From Romanomermis culicivorax (taxonomy: Eukaryota > Nematoda > Enoplea > Mermithida > Mermithidae): a stretch of DNA of 64,000 nucleotides. This document shows positions 1 through 11,587 of the stretch, in pieces (position 1 is the first letter of the stretch; every line of letters starts with the position of its first letter). The stretch covers positions 1,302,001 to 1,366,000 of the forward strand of contig CAWUHX010000034.1 of NCBI GenBank assembly GCA_963922205.1, read 5' to 3'. The notes beneath the pieces are model-generated. The model saw nothing but the letters and a program-made list of their open reading frames with translations. It had not been told where the DNA came from and did not search any database. The position numbers and the translations under genes were made by a program.

Positions 1-993
1 TGCCAATTAGGTATAGTGGTTTGAGTGGTGTCATGTAGGAAAGTATACATACCACACACTGTTGTTTTCAGCACGACATCTTTAGCTAAATGGCTAAAAC
101 AACTAAAATTTTTTTAGCTAAAGGCTAAAATTTTTATTTCGCTCAAACGTGATACACTGATTGTTTTTTAAATATTAAACAGGTTATGTAAGGTGTTTTC
201 AAGAGTTATGTTATCACTTCAGGAACAAAACAAATATTTTTGTTTGAAATTTTGAAATGCTGATAACAAGCTAACTTTTTATAGACTCGTTAGTTAGCTC
301 TTACTGTAACAATTACTTCTAGATGCCTACTAAAATTAAATTCTGTAAATGATTAGGTAAATTCAGTTCATTTAGTTGTAATTTTTTGCAGGTTTTTTGT
401 AATTGTTTTGACTCTGATAATATCCTATCTGTATACAGGGAGTCCACCACTATTCCATAATGAAATTCCCTGACTTTTTTAGGTTTTTTCCAGAATTTTT
501 TCCCAATTTCCAGGTATTTATTGATTTTGTTTCACATACGAGTGCTTTCAATAAAAATGAAATGAGCATTTACAACGTTTATTCGCTAAGCACATAATGT
601 CAATAGGATGACTATATAAATTTCTTCAACTCTGCAATTTGCAAATCAATAGCATTTTTTTCTGACATCACAGTTTCTTCTAGATGACGTTTCTTATGCT
701 GCAATTTTTTGACTTCTAACTCAGCGTTTTTCGGTTTTCTTTTTGTTGCTTTGATTCAACTTTCCCATTAATATGTGTTTGGTAGACATATAAAATATAA
801 ACACAGTTAATGTGTGTACTTGGACAATGGCTTGACAAGAGGCTTCATCAAATTATTTAAAAAACATATCTGCCTGTGAAGTGATTATTTTGTTTGTGTG
901 TTAATTTTATTTTTATCATTGAATTTTTTGTAACATTTTCGTAGAAGAAACTTTTTATAGCCTCGATTTAGTAGTGTTTCGATTAATTATCAG
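1..993. other. Non-coding AT-rich sequence
   Basis: I see no gene here. The stretch is AT-rich, has short runs related to TTTTTTAGCC/TTTAGCTAAA that also occur near 2.25 kb and 6.77 kb, and carries no open frame with recognisable similarity. It is best read as old decayed repeat DNA. Confidence 0.6.
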
Positions 994-2001
994 CACCATT
1001 TTTTTCCTCGAAGATTTTTTCCACATGAGAACCGGACCCAAAATTTTTTTCCTCGTTTTTAAAAATGTTTACAATGTGGCTAGGGATGCTTTTTTATGCA
1101 TTTTAGGGGCATACCCAAGCATTTTATTGTATTTGTAGTCAGAAACCTGCAAAAATGAGGAAGAAATTGAGAAAATTCTGGTTATGTTAGTCAAAAAGAG
1201 CTCATGAAGACTATATTGGTGAATGGTGTTCAATAGGAGCGGATAAAGCAAGTTAACGATAGACTTCTCATGAATTTATCTCTTATCAACATTTCTGTGA
1301 TTCTGATTAGAATCATGTAATTTTAATTAGTTCTTGGTCCGGCATGCAGCTCCCGAAAATTTTTTGGATTTTTACTCTCTAAAATCCTGGAAAATGAACC
1401 TTCATAACATTGGGGAATAAATTAAAATCAGAGGGATGAAGTGTAATTTGCTCCCCATTCTGGCCCAGAGCGCGGGAAAAATTTTTGGGTTTTTATATTC
1501 TAGAATGCTGAAAAATAAATCTCTCCAACAGATAATTCGTGAACAAAAGTTTTAAAATCGCAGTCTATAAAGATGTCTTCAATTTCCACTTTCCATAAAT
1601 GCAAAAGTTTAGATTGCAAAAATTTAAAAAATTCCAATCATCCAGAGAAAAAATTGAGAGAATTGATGAAAAATCTTTCTTTTCGGCGACATAATTGACT
1701 GTAAACGATTAGAAAATGAAACGAGCTAGCTTGATTGATGGAAACTGTTGAGCATTAATTAGTAAGTCGAAGTAGATATGCTAACGGTATTGCCTGATAG
1801 AATATAAATATCATTATACCCATGACTGGCATGAAGCGCCGGAAAATTTTGAGATTTTCACCTTTTAAAGTCCACCAAAATGCATCTTTTCGGTTTAGAG
1901 TTCCCCAAAATTTTTTCCACAATGAGAACCATACCCAAAATTTTTTCTCTCATTCCGAAATTTTTTTTTTCAAGAGACCTAATTTGAGGAAAAAAACAGT
2001 G
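994..2001 (-). mobile_element. hAT-like MITE, family R1 (copy 1)
   Basis: This is the reverse-strand copy of a non-autonomous element also present at about 12.7-13.5 kb and 22,551-24,069. Its ends are inverted: the left end reads CACCATTTTTTTCCTCG followed by a TTTTTTCCACATGAGAACC block, and the right end reads ...GAGGAAAAAAACAGTG. The interior matches the other copies nearly throughout, including the block around 1,560-1,860 with CCACCAAAATGCATCTTTTC. It encodes no transposase. I could not find a target duplication at this copy, although the copy at 22.5 kb has a perfect 8-bp one. Assignment to the hAT superfamily is by analogy with that copy. Confidence 0.75.
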
Positions 2002-2319
2002 AATATTTTTCTGATATTCTGAAATTTCCTGACTTTTCCAAGTTTTCCAGGTGCATTCTGAAATTCCCTGACTTTTCCTGGTTTTCCAGGTTTTCCAGGT
2101 ATGGTGGACACCCTGTATATATTCATTTTTTTCATTTTTTAGCATGTCTAAGTCAATTAAAAATTTTTTCAAACTGGTCGATTCAGCTGATTTGCCAGAA
2201 TTGTCTCAAAACAGTACAATTTTTGCGAACAGAGTACTCGAATTTTTTTTAGCCATTTGTCTAAAACCTCTAAAAATTTTTTAGCCAAACCAAAATTTTT
2301 TTAGCCAAAATAATCCATT
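2002..2319. other. Decayed repeat sequence upstream of element A
   Basis: The stretch holds repeated short pieces resembling TTTTCCAGGTTTTCCAGG and TTTTTTAGCCA, with no recognisable gene. It may contain the remains of upstream sequence of retroelement A, but no LTR, gag or protease active site could be recognised. Confidence 0.4.
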
Positions 2320-2650
2320 TTGCTGAAAAAAACACTGATACCACATGGAACTGATGTGCTTATTAGGGCAAGATTGTGGGAACGATCTTCGAACACAGAT
2401 CTGAATTGTGTGGTCATAGAAGGAAATAAAGACAAAAAGAAATTTAGACTTGATAGCACACTGGTTGGTGGTAATAGGGAAGACTTTGTTCTGATGATTT
2501 TGAATAATAGGGGTTCTGGATGCCAATTGCAACCTAATCAGGTTGTAGGCTACTGTAACTCAATATTACAAGAAAATTCGGGAGTATCAGAAGTACAAAG
2601 TACAAGTTGTGGGATATTTAGTGTTGAGGATAATTTTAATAATACATGTA
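2320..2650 (+). pseudogene. pol: Element A: protease-to-RT linker of Ty3/gypsy pol
   Basis: An open frame of about 110 codons resembles the spacer between protease and reverse transcriptase of Ty3/gypsy polyproteins, with a series of short beta-like hydrophobic strands and an asparagine-rich stretch (for example VLMILNNRGSGCQL). The protease catalytic DTG is not seen. The frame is broken at the insertion at 2,651 and the downstream RT part resumes at 3,484 on the same strand. Identification rests mainly on position just ahead of RT and is inference. Confidence 0.5.
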
Positions 2651-3476
2651 ATTGGGGGGAAGTGCTATGGGAACCCCCCAGAAATTGTCGACCATATGGC
2701 TAGCAATTGGGCAACCCCCCCAGGATTTTCCAATCCTATGGCTAGCCATATGGTAGCCCTAGGGACCCATACATGTAATTGGGGGGGGGGGAAGTGCTAT
2801 GGGAACCCCCCCCCCAGAAATCGTCGACCATATGGCTAGCCATTGGGCGACCCCCCCCCCCCAGGATTTTCCAATCCTATGGCTAGCCATATGGTAGCCC
2901 TAGGAACCCCCATAGTTTTAGTCGGAAAAATACTGAAAAATGTCATTTTTTTCATGAAAAATGTCAATTTTCTCGGCGCTTCGCGCCATAAGTACATATT
3001 TTATCATTTTTTAGACAAAAATTACTACTTTTTAAACAGTTTTTCGGACATTTTTCATTAAAAAAATAGAATTTTTTTCCTTCAGGGACCCCTCCCCCCA
3101 AAATTTTGGGAATTACTGACCCCCAGCCCCAAAAAAGTGCTCCAACCCCCCCCAGACCTCGGAGCTCCGTTACATGTATGTAGGGACCCCCATAGTTTTA
3201 GCTGGAAAATAACTGAAAAATGTCATTTTTCCATGAAAAATGTCAATTTTTGAACAAAAAATGGTCAAAAACGTCCATTTTCTTGGCACTTCGCGCCATA
3301 AGTACATATTTTATCATTTTTTAGACAAAAATTACTACTTTTTAAACCGTTTTTCGGACATTTTTCATGGAAAAAATCGAATTTATTTCCTCCAGGGACC
3401 CTCCCCCAAAATTTTGGGAATTACTGACCCCGGCCCCAAAAAAGTGCTCCAACCCCCCCAGACCTCTGAGCTCGGT
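2651..3476. mobile_element. 826-bp repeat-rich insertion in element A pol
   Basis: The insert is flanked on both sides by the octamer TACATGTA (2,643-2,650 and 3,477-3,484), which is the expected target duplication. Inside are two tandem modules: a G/C-tract unit of about 130 bp present twice (about 2,643-2,770 and 2,771-2,905; each with GGAAGTGCTATGGGAACCCC and TATGGCTAGCCATATGG), then a unit of about 290 bp present twice (about 2,905-3,180 and 3,184-3,476; each with GGACCCCCATAGTTTTAG and the GGCGCTTCGCGCC hairpin or a variant of it). No coding capacity is evident. Confidence 0.7.
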
Positions 3477-3483
3477 TACATGT

Positions 3484-4520
3484 ATGATTTTATTTCCACT
3501 CCCAGAATGCCCGTGCATGATGTATTGGCATTTAGGGAAGGGCTATATAAAATGATCTCCAAGGCTGATATCGATGAGGAATTAAAGGAAAAAGCTGTAG
3601 CAAATTTGTCTAAATACAGAGATGTTTTCAGCTTACCCAATGATCACTTAACTACAACAGCGTATCTTACGTGCAAAATTGACACTGGTAATGCAATGCC
3701 AGTGGCAAAACATTAGTACAGAGCTCCCATTAACCAAAGATCACGGATTAGTGCTCAAGTCCAAGACATGTTAGATAAAGGAGTTATTGAACCCAGCCAG
3801 TCACCACCCGCTGCTCCACTTTTCCTAGTTGGGAAAAAGGATGGTATCGCGAGACCAGTTGTTGACTTCAGAGGTATAAATGAAGTTACTAAAGATGATA
3901 GGTATCCTATACCTAGAATGGATGATTACTTGGATTGCCTAGGTAATGCCAAACTTTATACCACCTTGGATCTAAAGTCTGGATATTGGCAGGTCCCACT
4001 TGAGGAGAGTAGCAAGGAGAAAACTGCATTTATATGTCAGGAAGGCTTATATCAGTTTAAAGTTATGCCTTTCCGACTTAAAAATGCACCTGCAGAGTTT
4101 CAGAGAATGATGGAGAGAGTTTTGCATATTCTAGTCTGGAAATCTGTTTGGTTTACATAGATGACATCATTGTATTCTCCAAGACTTTTGAGGAACATTT
4201 GGAGAATTTAGAGTTGGTCTTGCAAGCTCTTCGGAAAGCAAAGCTAACACCTAAACCGGAGAAGTGCAAATTTCTTCCAAAAAGTGTTCATTTTTTTGGA
4301 CACATACTGGACAAAAATAGAATCTCACCAGATCCGAAAATAGTGAAGGTTATTACGGAAATCGAATTTCCCAATAGCGTTAAGCGTATGCAATGATTTT
4401 TGGGGATACTGCAATGGTGTAAGAAATTTATCCCAAACCTTGCAAGTCTTGCTGAACCCTTGTATAAACTTACCAATACAGGAAAGAAGAAGTTCTGAGC
4501 TACAGAGGAACATGGCTGAG
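3484..4520 (+). pseudogene. pol: Element A: Ty3/gypsy reverse transcriptase (decayed)
   Basis: Reverse transcriptase copies the RNA genome of an LTR retrotransposon in its particle. The hallmarks are visible in order: the N-terminal entry segment (LSKYRDVFSLPNDHL), the thumb-adjacent GVIEPSQSP, the palm motif VGKKDGIARPVVDFRGIN, LYTTLDLKSGYWQVPL with the first catalytic aspartate, and YIDDIIVFS at about 4,151-4,177 with an intact DD pair. Stops lie at about 3,715, 4,158 (other frame) and 4,395, and a frame change occurs near 4,150, so no full-length protein can be made. The closest class is Ty3/gypsy (Metaviridae). LTRs for this element could not be located. Confidence 0.9.
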
Positions 4521-5070
4521 TGTTTGAAGAACTGAAAAAAGCACTCACCTCAGTGCCATTTCTACAGTGTCCTGTTTTGGATGGAACCACTGAGTTTGTT
4601 CTCCAAACAGATGCCAGTGGAACCGCACTAGAGCAGTACTTTATCAGAAGACTAAAGATGACCAATGGGTAATAGCCCATAGCAGCGGAATCCTTAATGA
4701 AGACGAAAGGAAGTGGTGCGCTACAGAGGAGAATGCCTAGTGGTCATCTATGGTCTAAAAGTTTACCCGCACTATTTGGGCAAAAAGTATTGATCACAAC
4801 TGATCATAAACCACTTTTATCAATGAAAGTTTATACTCAAACCAATGATAAATTGAAAAGATGGTATTCCATTATAAATCAATTTAATCATAGATTGGAA
4901 TATGTGCCTGGTAGAAAAAATGCAATGGCTGATTTCCTCTCAAGGAAGGATGAACCCGAAGATGCTAAGGACAAGGAACCACCAAAATGGGAGTATGTCT
5001 TCAAAATTCAATTTTGTAATTTTGGAACTCAAACCAATGAAATTGAGAGCCAAGAATTGGTACACAACAA
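4521..5070 (+). pseudogene. pol: Element A: RNase H domain of Ty3/gypsy pol
   Basis: Follows RT directly in the same polyprotein. The visible segments are the post-RT tether ending in VLQTDASG (first acidic residue, about 4,600), the ITTDHKPLLSM core with its aspartate (about 4,794-4,830), and the typical end segment LEYVPGRKNAMADFLSR (about 4,896-4,945). RNase H degrades the RNA strand of the RNA-DNA hybrid during reverse transcription. The frame has stops near 4,500 and 4,670, so it is inactive. Confidence 0.85.
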
Positions 5071-6662
5071 TTTCAGAGGATAAGGGACAAAGAAATTGAA
5101 AGTAGAGACAAAAAATTGTCCCCGAGCAGACCAAGGAATTGAGGGATATCCAGGAATTGACAGTACAAAAAGAGAATATTGCACCAACTACCAAAGATAC
5201 ATTGCAGGTCAGAGATGAAGTGCAGATGCTTATGGTAGTTGATGCAGTCACAACTAGAAGACAAGCAAAACTTCAGGATCAGAGTGCAGCAAATCAAGAA
5301 CCAGGTACATCTGTATTAATTGATCCTGAAAATATTGCTTGGCTTTTCCCGAATAGACAAAACGAATTTGAAGAAGTGAAGGAAGGAGAAGGTGATGGAA
5401 AAAATGATGATGATAAGGTCAATTATCCAATTGATTTAAAAGTTATAGCTCAATTGCAAAAAGAAGACACTAATCTTACCCCAATTTGGGAAAGATTAGG
5501 GGTCAAAAGCACTATGAAGTATCATAGTGGATTCTATGAGGATAACAGAGTTCTTTATAGGGAAACTGAGGGATGTGGCCATGATCAGATTATGGCCCCA
5601 AGTTCCCTCACAGATGGCATTCTTCACCAATATCATGGAGCTGTTATAATGACACACCAAGGGTTCAAAAGAACTCTGAGTGTTGTCAAACAGCAGTTCT
5701 GGAGGCCTGGCATTGAAAACCATGTCAGAAATTTGTTGAAATTTTGCCCCGTCTGCCAAGTAGCTACTTGCGGTAAAAGCTCCATATCTCCATTGATACC
5801 CATTATACCAGAGGGTCCCTTCGATATTGTGTCTGTGGACATAGTAGGGACTGCTCCCTTGAGGTAACATCGCCTGTATGTCATTGTCTTTTAGGATTAT
5901 TTCACTAAATAGGTTGAAGCTATACTGATTCCTGATCAGACGGCAGAAACCATAGTGGATGCATTCCTAGAGCATGTGATATTTAGGCATAGTATCCCAA
6001 GAAAGCTTCCAGATGATAATGGATCTGGATTTAATTCAGATCTTATGAAAGCAGTCTGTGAACTGTTAGAGTGCAGAAACATTTTCACAACGGCATAATA
6101 CCCACAGGGTAATGGTATGGCTGAGAGATTTAACCAAACTCTAATAAAGCAGCTGCGGAAGGTTGTAATTGAGAATAACAATAAATGGCCACTGTACCTC
6201 AGCGCAGTGGTATTTGCATATAATGCCACACCCCACGCAGTAACGAAATGCTCCCCATTTTCACTGCTGCAGGGGCATGAAGCAAATTTTGGTATCAATT
6301 TCACTGCTGTCCTTAGAATAGTCATGCCTAATGACTATGAGGCTTTTAATTATGTTTTGGCTACCCATCTTACAAATTTGTATGAAAGTATCACCAAAAA
6401 CATATAAAAAGCCGCTAAGGACAGCAAGATATATTTAGATAACAAAATTAAGACTTCTGGTTTTAAAAACCAAGATTGGGTTCTGTTGAAAGTTGACAGA
6501 CAGAAAAAACTGGGGTTACCTTCAAAGGGACCATATATCATCATTGATGACAAAAGATTGAAGGAAAATGTACTCACAATAGTGCATTGGAATAACCTGC
6601 TCAAAAAGCAGGTCGTATCGGCAAGTAGGCTAAAACACTTTCGATCTGAAGGTACCAGATAG
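5071..6662 (+). pseudogene. pol: Element A: integrase of Ty3/gypsy pol
   Basis: Integrase inserts the cDNA copy into the genome. The zinc-binding HHCC module is seen at about 5,620-5,765 (HQYHGA, then HQGFKRTL, then CPVCQV). The catalytic core follows, with a first aspartate in VSVDIVG (about 5,832), a second in DDNGSGF (about 6,015) and the glutamate in GMAERFNQTL (about 6,115). A C-terminal KGPYIIID segment near 6,525 matches the GPY/F region usual for Ty3/gypsy. Stops at about 5,865 and 6,098 show decay. The frame ends near 6,662 and no env-like frame follows immediately. Confidence 0.9.
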
Positions 6663-7676
6663 TCTTGACACAAAAAGTCGCAGGTCTTTCGGGACACTCC
6701 AGTTACTGTAACTAAAAATCTGGCAGAGACTGAAGATCATCCAGTCGTTATTTCTGTGTCAAAAAATTTTTAGCCGAAAATGACATATGCATGTATTTTA
6801 TGTGAATAAAATTTTTATTTTTTGTTATTTAACTGATATATATTTGTTTAATACCTTCTTTAAACTTGCGTAGCGAAGAGTCAAATTTTCAGAATAATAT
6901 TGTTAATTTGTACACCCGATGCTAAAAATTTTAGTTTACATTTTGGGGAGGTTTAGGACCAAATTTCATTCTTATTTTCAAAAGTCGTGTTTTCCTAGTG
7001 CTCCGCGTCACACAAAATTTTCGGAACAAAATTTTTCGTCCAACCCAAGGACTCGAAAAATATTTTTTGTAATTTCCTATATTGTATTAATATTGAAGTA
7101 ATGATAAATGTTCTTTAACATTTTGTTTACTTTAGAAAATACAACCCGAAATTAAATTTCCAAAAAATTTTGTTGAATTCTCGATGTCGAAATTAGGCGT
7201 CATGCCATTTGCCTGCACGCGAATCACGTAAAGGATGGCCAACCACAAGGCTGCCAAAATAATTGTTATTTTTTGAGTCAGAGAAGGTTTTATTTAATTA
7301 TTTCTTGGTAAGTTGGACCAATTTGCCCATTTAGGTGTCTTAGGAATGATTTCTTCTCCCTCAATTTTCTGAATGGGCCAACCAAGGGGAAAACGAGTTT
7401 GAAGAAAAGTTTCTAAAAATGTTAGGATAGGTGAAAAGAAAACACCTAATGGATTCATGGCCCTAAAAAGCCAAAATCTGATGGATTTTACCTTCAATCT
7501 GATTCTGAAGCATTTATTTTTGGTATTCATTAAAGCCCCTGGTTTACTTAATTTATTTCTTGATTAATTAAAACTTTAATTCATTATTTGATGACTATTT
7601 AATTTTAGTACTGAGGTGTGAAGTTATCGCTAGGGTAAGTGGTAAATTGACAGCGGCTGATGTCGAGAAGCAAGAG
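6663..7676. other. No recognisable gene between element A and the unknown coding region
   Basis: The sequence after integrase may include the 3' untranslated part of element A, but I found no TG...CA-bounded repeat of it inside the window. Short reverse frames around 7,294-7,530 show no similarity I recognise. A variant of the GC hairpin (AGTGCTCCGCGTC) lies near 7,000. Confidence 0.45.
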
Positions 7677-7729
7677 GTGGTGCAAATGTGAGGTTCCTGA
7701 AAAATTGGTGTAGCATTTGCGTTAACCAC
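7677..7729 (+). repeat. 53-bp hairpin micro-element, copy 1
   Basis: A 49-nt core here (7,682-7,730) is identical to the reverse complement of 62,646-62,694. The ends are complementary: GTGGTGCAAATG at the left and CATTTGCGTTAACCAC at the right, so the unit can fold into a hairpin. It may be a very small MITE or a mobile structured RNA sequence. No function can be inferred from sequence alone. Confidence 0.6.
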
Positions 7730-7860
7730 TGGGCCTGCTTACTTTATGACTTTGACACCTAATCTTTCTAATTAATTTATTCTTTCCCCATGCTAAATCT
7801 TTTTTCCCAATTTGGTGCCAGTCAATTTGGATTATTTAATTGGTGGTAGTGGCCTAATGC

Positions 7861-9104
7861 TTGATTTTTAAAGGGTCAAGGGGCAAATTATTTTTGATTT
7901 TTAGACTATATCATCAAACGTCTGGTCTGCCTTGGCGAAATCGAACAATGGATTGCTGGCGCCATGGGATATTGGCTGCAACGACCCATGGAACTAGAAT
8001 GGGTCTATCGTGTCAACATCGAGCCAATCCCGAAACAATTGGCGACAAGCCAGTTTCAGGGGTTAGGCATGTTGGATTTGACGTGGAAAAGGTCAAGAAG
8101 GCCGAGTTATGTGTTATACCTTATAAGGTAGCGATTCCGAACCCCAAAGGGAAAGAGTTCGCCAGGCTGGTGTCATTCATGCATATAGATGGTTCCAGCT
8201 TTGTTATCCACCTTATAACATTGAAGCCACAGGAATATCATCTCTTGATTTCATTCCTTTCAATGGTGGATTGTTTCTTGGTCAGCCTCAAAGTTGTGGA
8301 CAATCTAGTCCCTATTTTGAACATCTATGGATCCAGGTCAGAGGCCTCGGCTCATGATGAGACAAAAGTCATACAAGCTCGTATACTCCAAGGGTTTGGA
8401 GAATACTGGGATTGTGAGATTTGCATCAGAATGATGATGGGGCCCATGGCCAATCACACTGGTGATTTAGGGTTGTGTCCTGAAATCCTTGGACTAAAAG
8501 GGCTTTTCACCAAATTTAACTTGGCTGATGTCAGCAAATATCAATGTGACTTCAGTGACAAAAAAGTTGGAGAAAAGTTCTTGGCTTCCAATATTCAGGT
8601 ACTGAAATTGTGTATGCTGGCTTGGATGCCTATTAATCAATTGCCATATTTTTGGGGTTTTTCCACTACCGATTCTGTGGCGAATTTAGTGGGGTTAGGG
8701 AAATGTACCCCCTTGATATTTTGTCGCCGGCCCAAGTGAAAACCTTGGCTTTCTGCTTTTATATGGTCTATTCTCAAGACCTAACGGGGTTCGAGGATAG
8801 AAACTTTGTAGAAGAGAAAGACATCGTAAAAAGGCAGTTATTCAAGGTATACCACATGACGCAGCAAGAAGTAATGGCCAGGTGGGCTACACAATTTCAG
8901 GCTGACCTGCCAGCGTATTTGTGTCCTGTGGATATTAAAAATCTGGCTAAAGCTTTGGACCACACTTTACTGTCTGGGATTTATCCCAAGGCGCTAAAAG
9001 CTGGCCCTAGGAAAAAGAAATTAAATCAGTGGGAGGATTTAAGTGATTCAGATAATATGGATACAATGGATCAACAGGTCAATAGGACAAAGGAGGTGAT
9101 TAAC
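7861..9104 (+). pseudogene. Unknown large coding region, part 1 (decayed)
   Basis: Two overlapping long frames (7,861-8,739 and 8,652-9,119) read as ordinary globular protein with balanced composition, which suggests a true ancestral coding sequence with frameshifts near 8,060 and 8,690. I do not recognise the family; there is no DDE, RT, protease or zinc-knuckle signature. The C-terminal stretch is acidic and polar (WEDLSDSDNMDTMDQQ). The frame is cut at 9,104 by a hAT insertion, and the same reading resumes at 11,588, since the codons on either side of the 8-bp duplication are continuous. It could be a gag-like or structural gene of a retroelement or virus; that is a guess. Confidence 0.5.
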
Positions 9105-11587
9105 CAGGGTTTTTTTTGACCTACGAGTCACAAGCCAAGTGGCTTGTTGACCTAAAACTTTACAAGCCATTCCAAATTTTTACAAGCCAATTTTATAATA
9201 TCAGTATATGTGAATAAATTCCAATGCTACAGTACCGGACAAATTCGTTGCAGCACCAGTAATCTTTTGGTGAATGTCTTGGCGATTTACTGGGTTTTTA
9301 CTGGTAGAAATTTCGAGATGAAATAGTGGATTACTGGTGCTTTACTAGTTGATAAGCTTGGCGACCATTACGCATTACTGGTAACATACTTCAATAAAAT
9401 ACACGCATACTTTTTATACGCAAGTAATCAATACAATGTCCGTAGTTTTGGCCTTCATTCTGCTTTGCGTTTTTCCCCTTAAAAAAATACGGACGTCCGC
9501 CATCCTCATGAATATTAATGAATCGAAAATCATTTAGTTTTCTCGCCTAAAAGTTGTGTAACGAAAAAAGACCAGAAAGAAGGAATGGGCTTTTATTGTG
9601 ACTGTTTTAGCCACTGAGCATTTCAGCTACTGGGAAAGGTGAACATTGAGCAGGCTGTGTTCAGGCAAATGACAGTCCATGTGAAGAGTTTTTTTGACAA
9701 ATTATTTTATAGTTCCTTATGCTTATGGCTCCTTTTGAGAACAATTGCGAAAGCCATTTTTAGCTTTCATCAAAGAGACGATTATAGGTGTGCATTAAAG
9801 TTTGAAGCATACTGAGATGTTATCTATTTTTAAATGTAGAAAAACCATAATTCTTTCTAGTTTTCAACCCGAATTCTCCAAATAAATATACTTAAAGGTT
9901 GATGTTCTATCATGTTCATGTGTATAAACCATAGCGATATTTAATTTCTGATGTGTGTCTCGATTTGACCAGAACCACATTTCATCGACTGAGACTGATA
10001 CAGTCTTTGTTTATGGAAGTTTTCTGTAACTTCAGGCATCAATACTATTTTAGTTATTATTTTTCATGTTAAGTGTAAACAAATCAGTTCAAGTAATACG
10101 GTAATAGTAGAATTAAAAATGTACATTTTGGTTGCTTTTGGAGAAGTTACCAATTCAAAATAAAAACGGATAAATACAAATAAATGAGTGGTGGATAAAT
10201 CAAGACATAGATGAAAACACCACATTGATGCATGCAGTGTCAGTTTAATTTCACTAAAATTGTACAGTAGCTTTAATGCTAAGTGGCAGAACGCCCACAA
10301 TCAAACGCCATTTCTCCTTTTTGCTTCACTTATATCCATGAGGATGGCGGACGCCCATATTTTTGTGAAGGAGAAAAACGAAAAGCAGATAGAAGGCTAA
10401 AATTACGGACATTGTATTGATTACTTGCATATAAATAGTATGCGTACGTATTTTATTGAAGTATGTTACCAGTAATCCACTAGTAATGCGTCATGGTCGC
10501 CAAACTTTTCAACTAGTAAAGCACCAGTAATCCACTATCTCATCTCGAAATTTTTCACCAGTAAAGACCCAGTATATCGCCAAGACATTCACCAAGAGAT
10601 TACTGGTGCTGCAACGAATTTGTCCCGTACTGTAGGTTATTTTTTAAAGAAATGTATATATTGAGCATCACGGCAATCGATCAAAAAAGAGATGTCATTC
10701 AACATTTATTCAATAACATTTTAGAGCCGTTAATTCATTAAAATTCAGGCAACATTTGAAATTTTTGTGTTTGATCGAAGTCTAATCTGCAAGCGTTGTG
10801 GAAAATATTTTCCAGCAAACTATCCAAGAACATAATGACTTTGAATTACATGAGAAATCGAAGGTCAAGTCCTCTATGACGACAAGTGAGAGTTCAAAAA
10901 AGGTATTGATCTTTCCTGCCTGAAACGCTGGAAAATTTTTTTGGGTATTCACATCCTGTGATGCTGGAAAATCAATTTTCCAATCACTTATTTGAAGAAT
11001 CAGCTTCGGATTTTTTGTTCAAAAGTCGTAATTTCTGGAATTTTATGTTTGAAAAACTTTAAAACCATTAATTTATTCACACACTCTCATGAACTTGGCC
11101 GAAAAGATATGAGTAAAGAGTAGAAATTTCCGAAAACTACTTCCATGAAGCTTTTGGATTGATTTTACATTAAGAAAGGAATAATCGCTTCAAAAAGTTT
11201 ACAGACTTGACATATTTATCTTCCTCAAAAAATATGTCAAGGGAAAAATGTGAATCTTCATTAAATATCAAGATGAAACATTGAAGATTACCAATTAAAA
11301 CGTGAGATAATATGTTTAAGATGATTAAAACCATTAAAGATTAAATGATAAATGAAGGTAGACATGTTAGAAGCAGCGCCTGAGCTTGGAAATAAATAAA
11401 AATGCATAAAATTTCGAGATTATGGCCTTCTAAAATGCACCAAAATGCATCTTTTCTGTATCCGATATGATCAAACACATGACCCAAAAAATTCTGACAA
11501 GCCATTTTGGCTTGTTGGACTAAAATTCTACAAGCCATTTTGTCGGTCCAACAAGCCATGGCTTGTAAAATGCTAAAAAAAACTATG
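9105..11587 (+). mobile_element. Non-autonomous hAT element hAT-1 (2.48 kb with nested insert)
   Basis: Perfect 8-bp target duplication TGATTAAC lies at 9,097-9,104 and 11,588-11,595. The termini are CAGGGTTTTTTTTGACC and, inverted, CATAGTTTTTTTTAGC; both sub-terminal regions carry repeated CAAGCC/GGCTTG words. CAGGG-type ends with an 8-bp duplication are characteristic of the hAT superfamily. There is no transposase frame. A second copy in reverse orientation lies at 20,132-21,243 and lacks the nested insert at 9,230-10,632. The element interrupts the unknown coding region. Confidence 0.85.
9230..10632. mobile_element. Long-TIR mariner-like non-autonomous element nested in hAT-1
   Basis: The element begins CAGTACCGGACAAATTCGTT and ends with the inverted counterpart (CAGTACGGGACAAATTCGTT), flanked by TA on both sides (9,228-9,229 and 10,633-10,634). 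The inverted repeats run for close to 300 bp (about 9,230-9,515 against 10,335-10,632). The paralogous hAT-1 copy at 21,119-21,120 shows the uninterrupted TA, giving a true empty site. TA duplication places it with Tc1/mariner-type transposons. Only small, unrecognised frames lie inside. Confidence 0.85.

Noticed and set aside
3240-3483. N-terminal half of the 158-codon frame at 3,240-3,716
   Set aside because: It is read-through of the repeat insertion; only the part after 3,484 belongs to element A pol.
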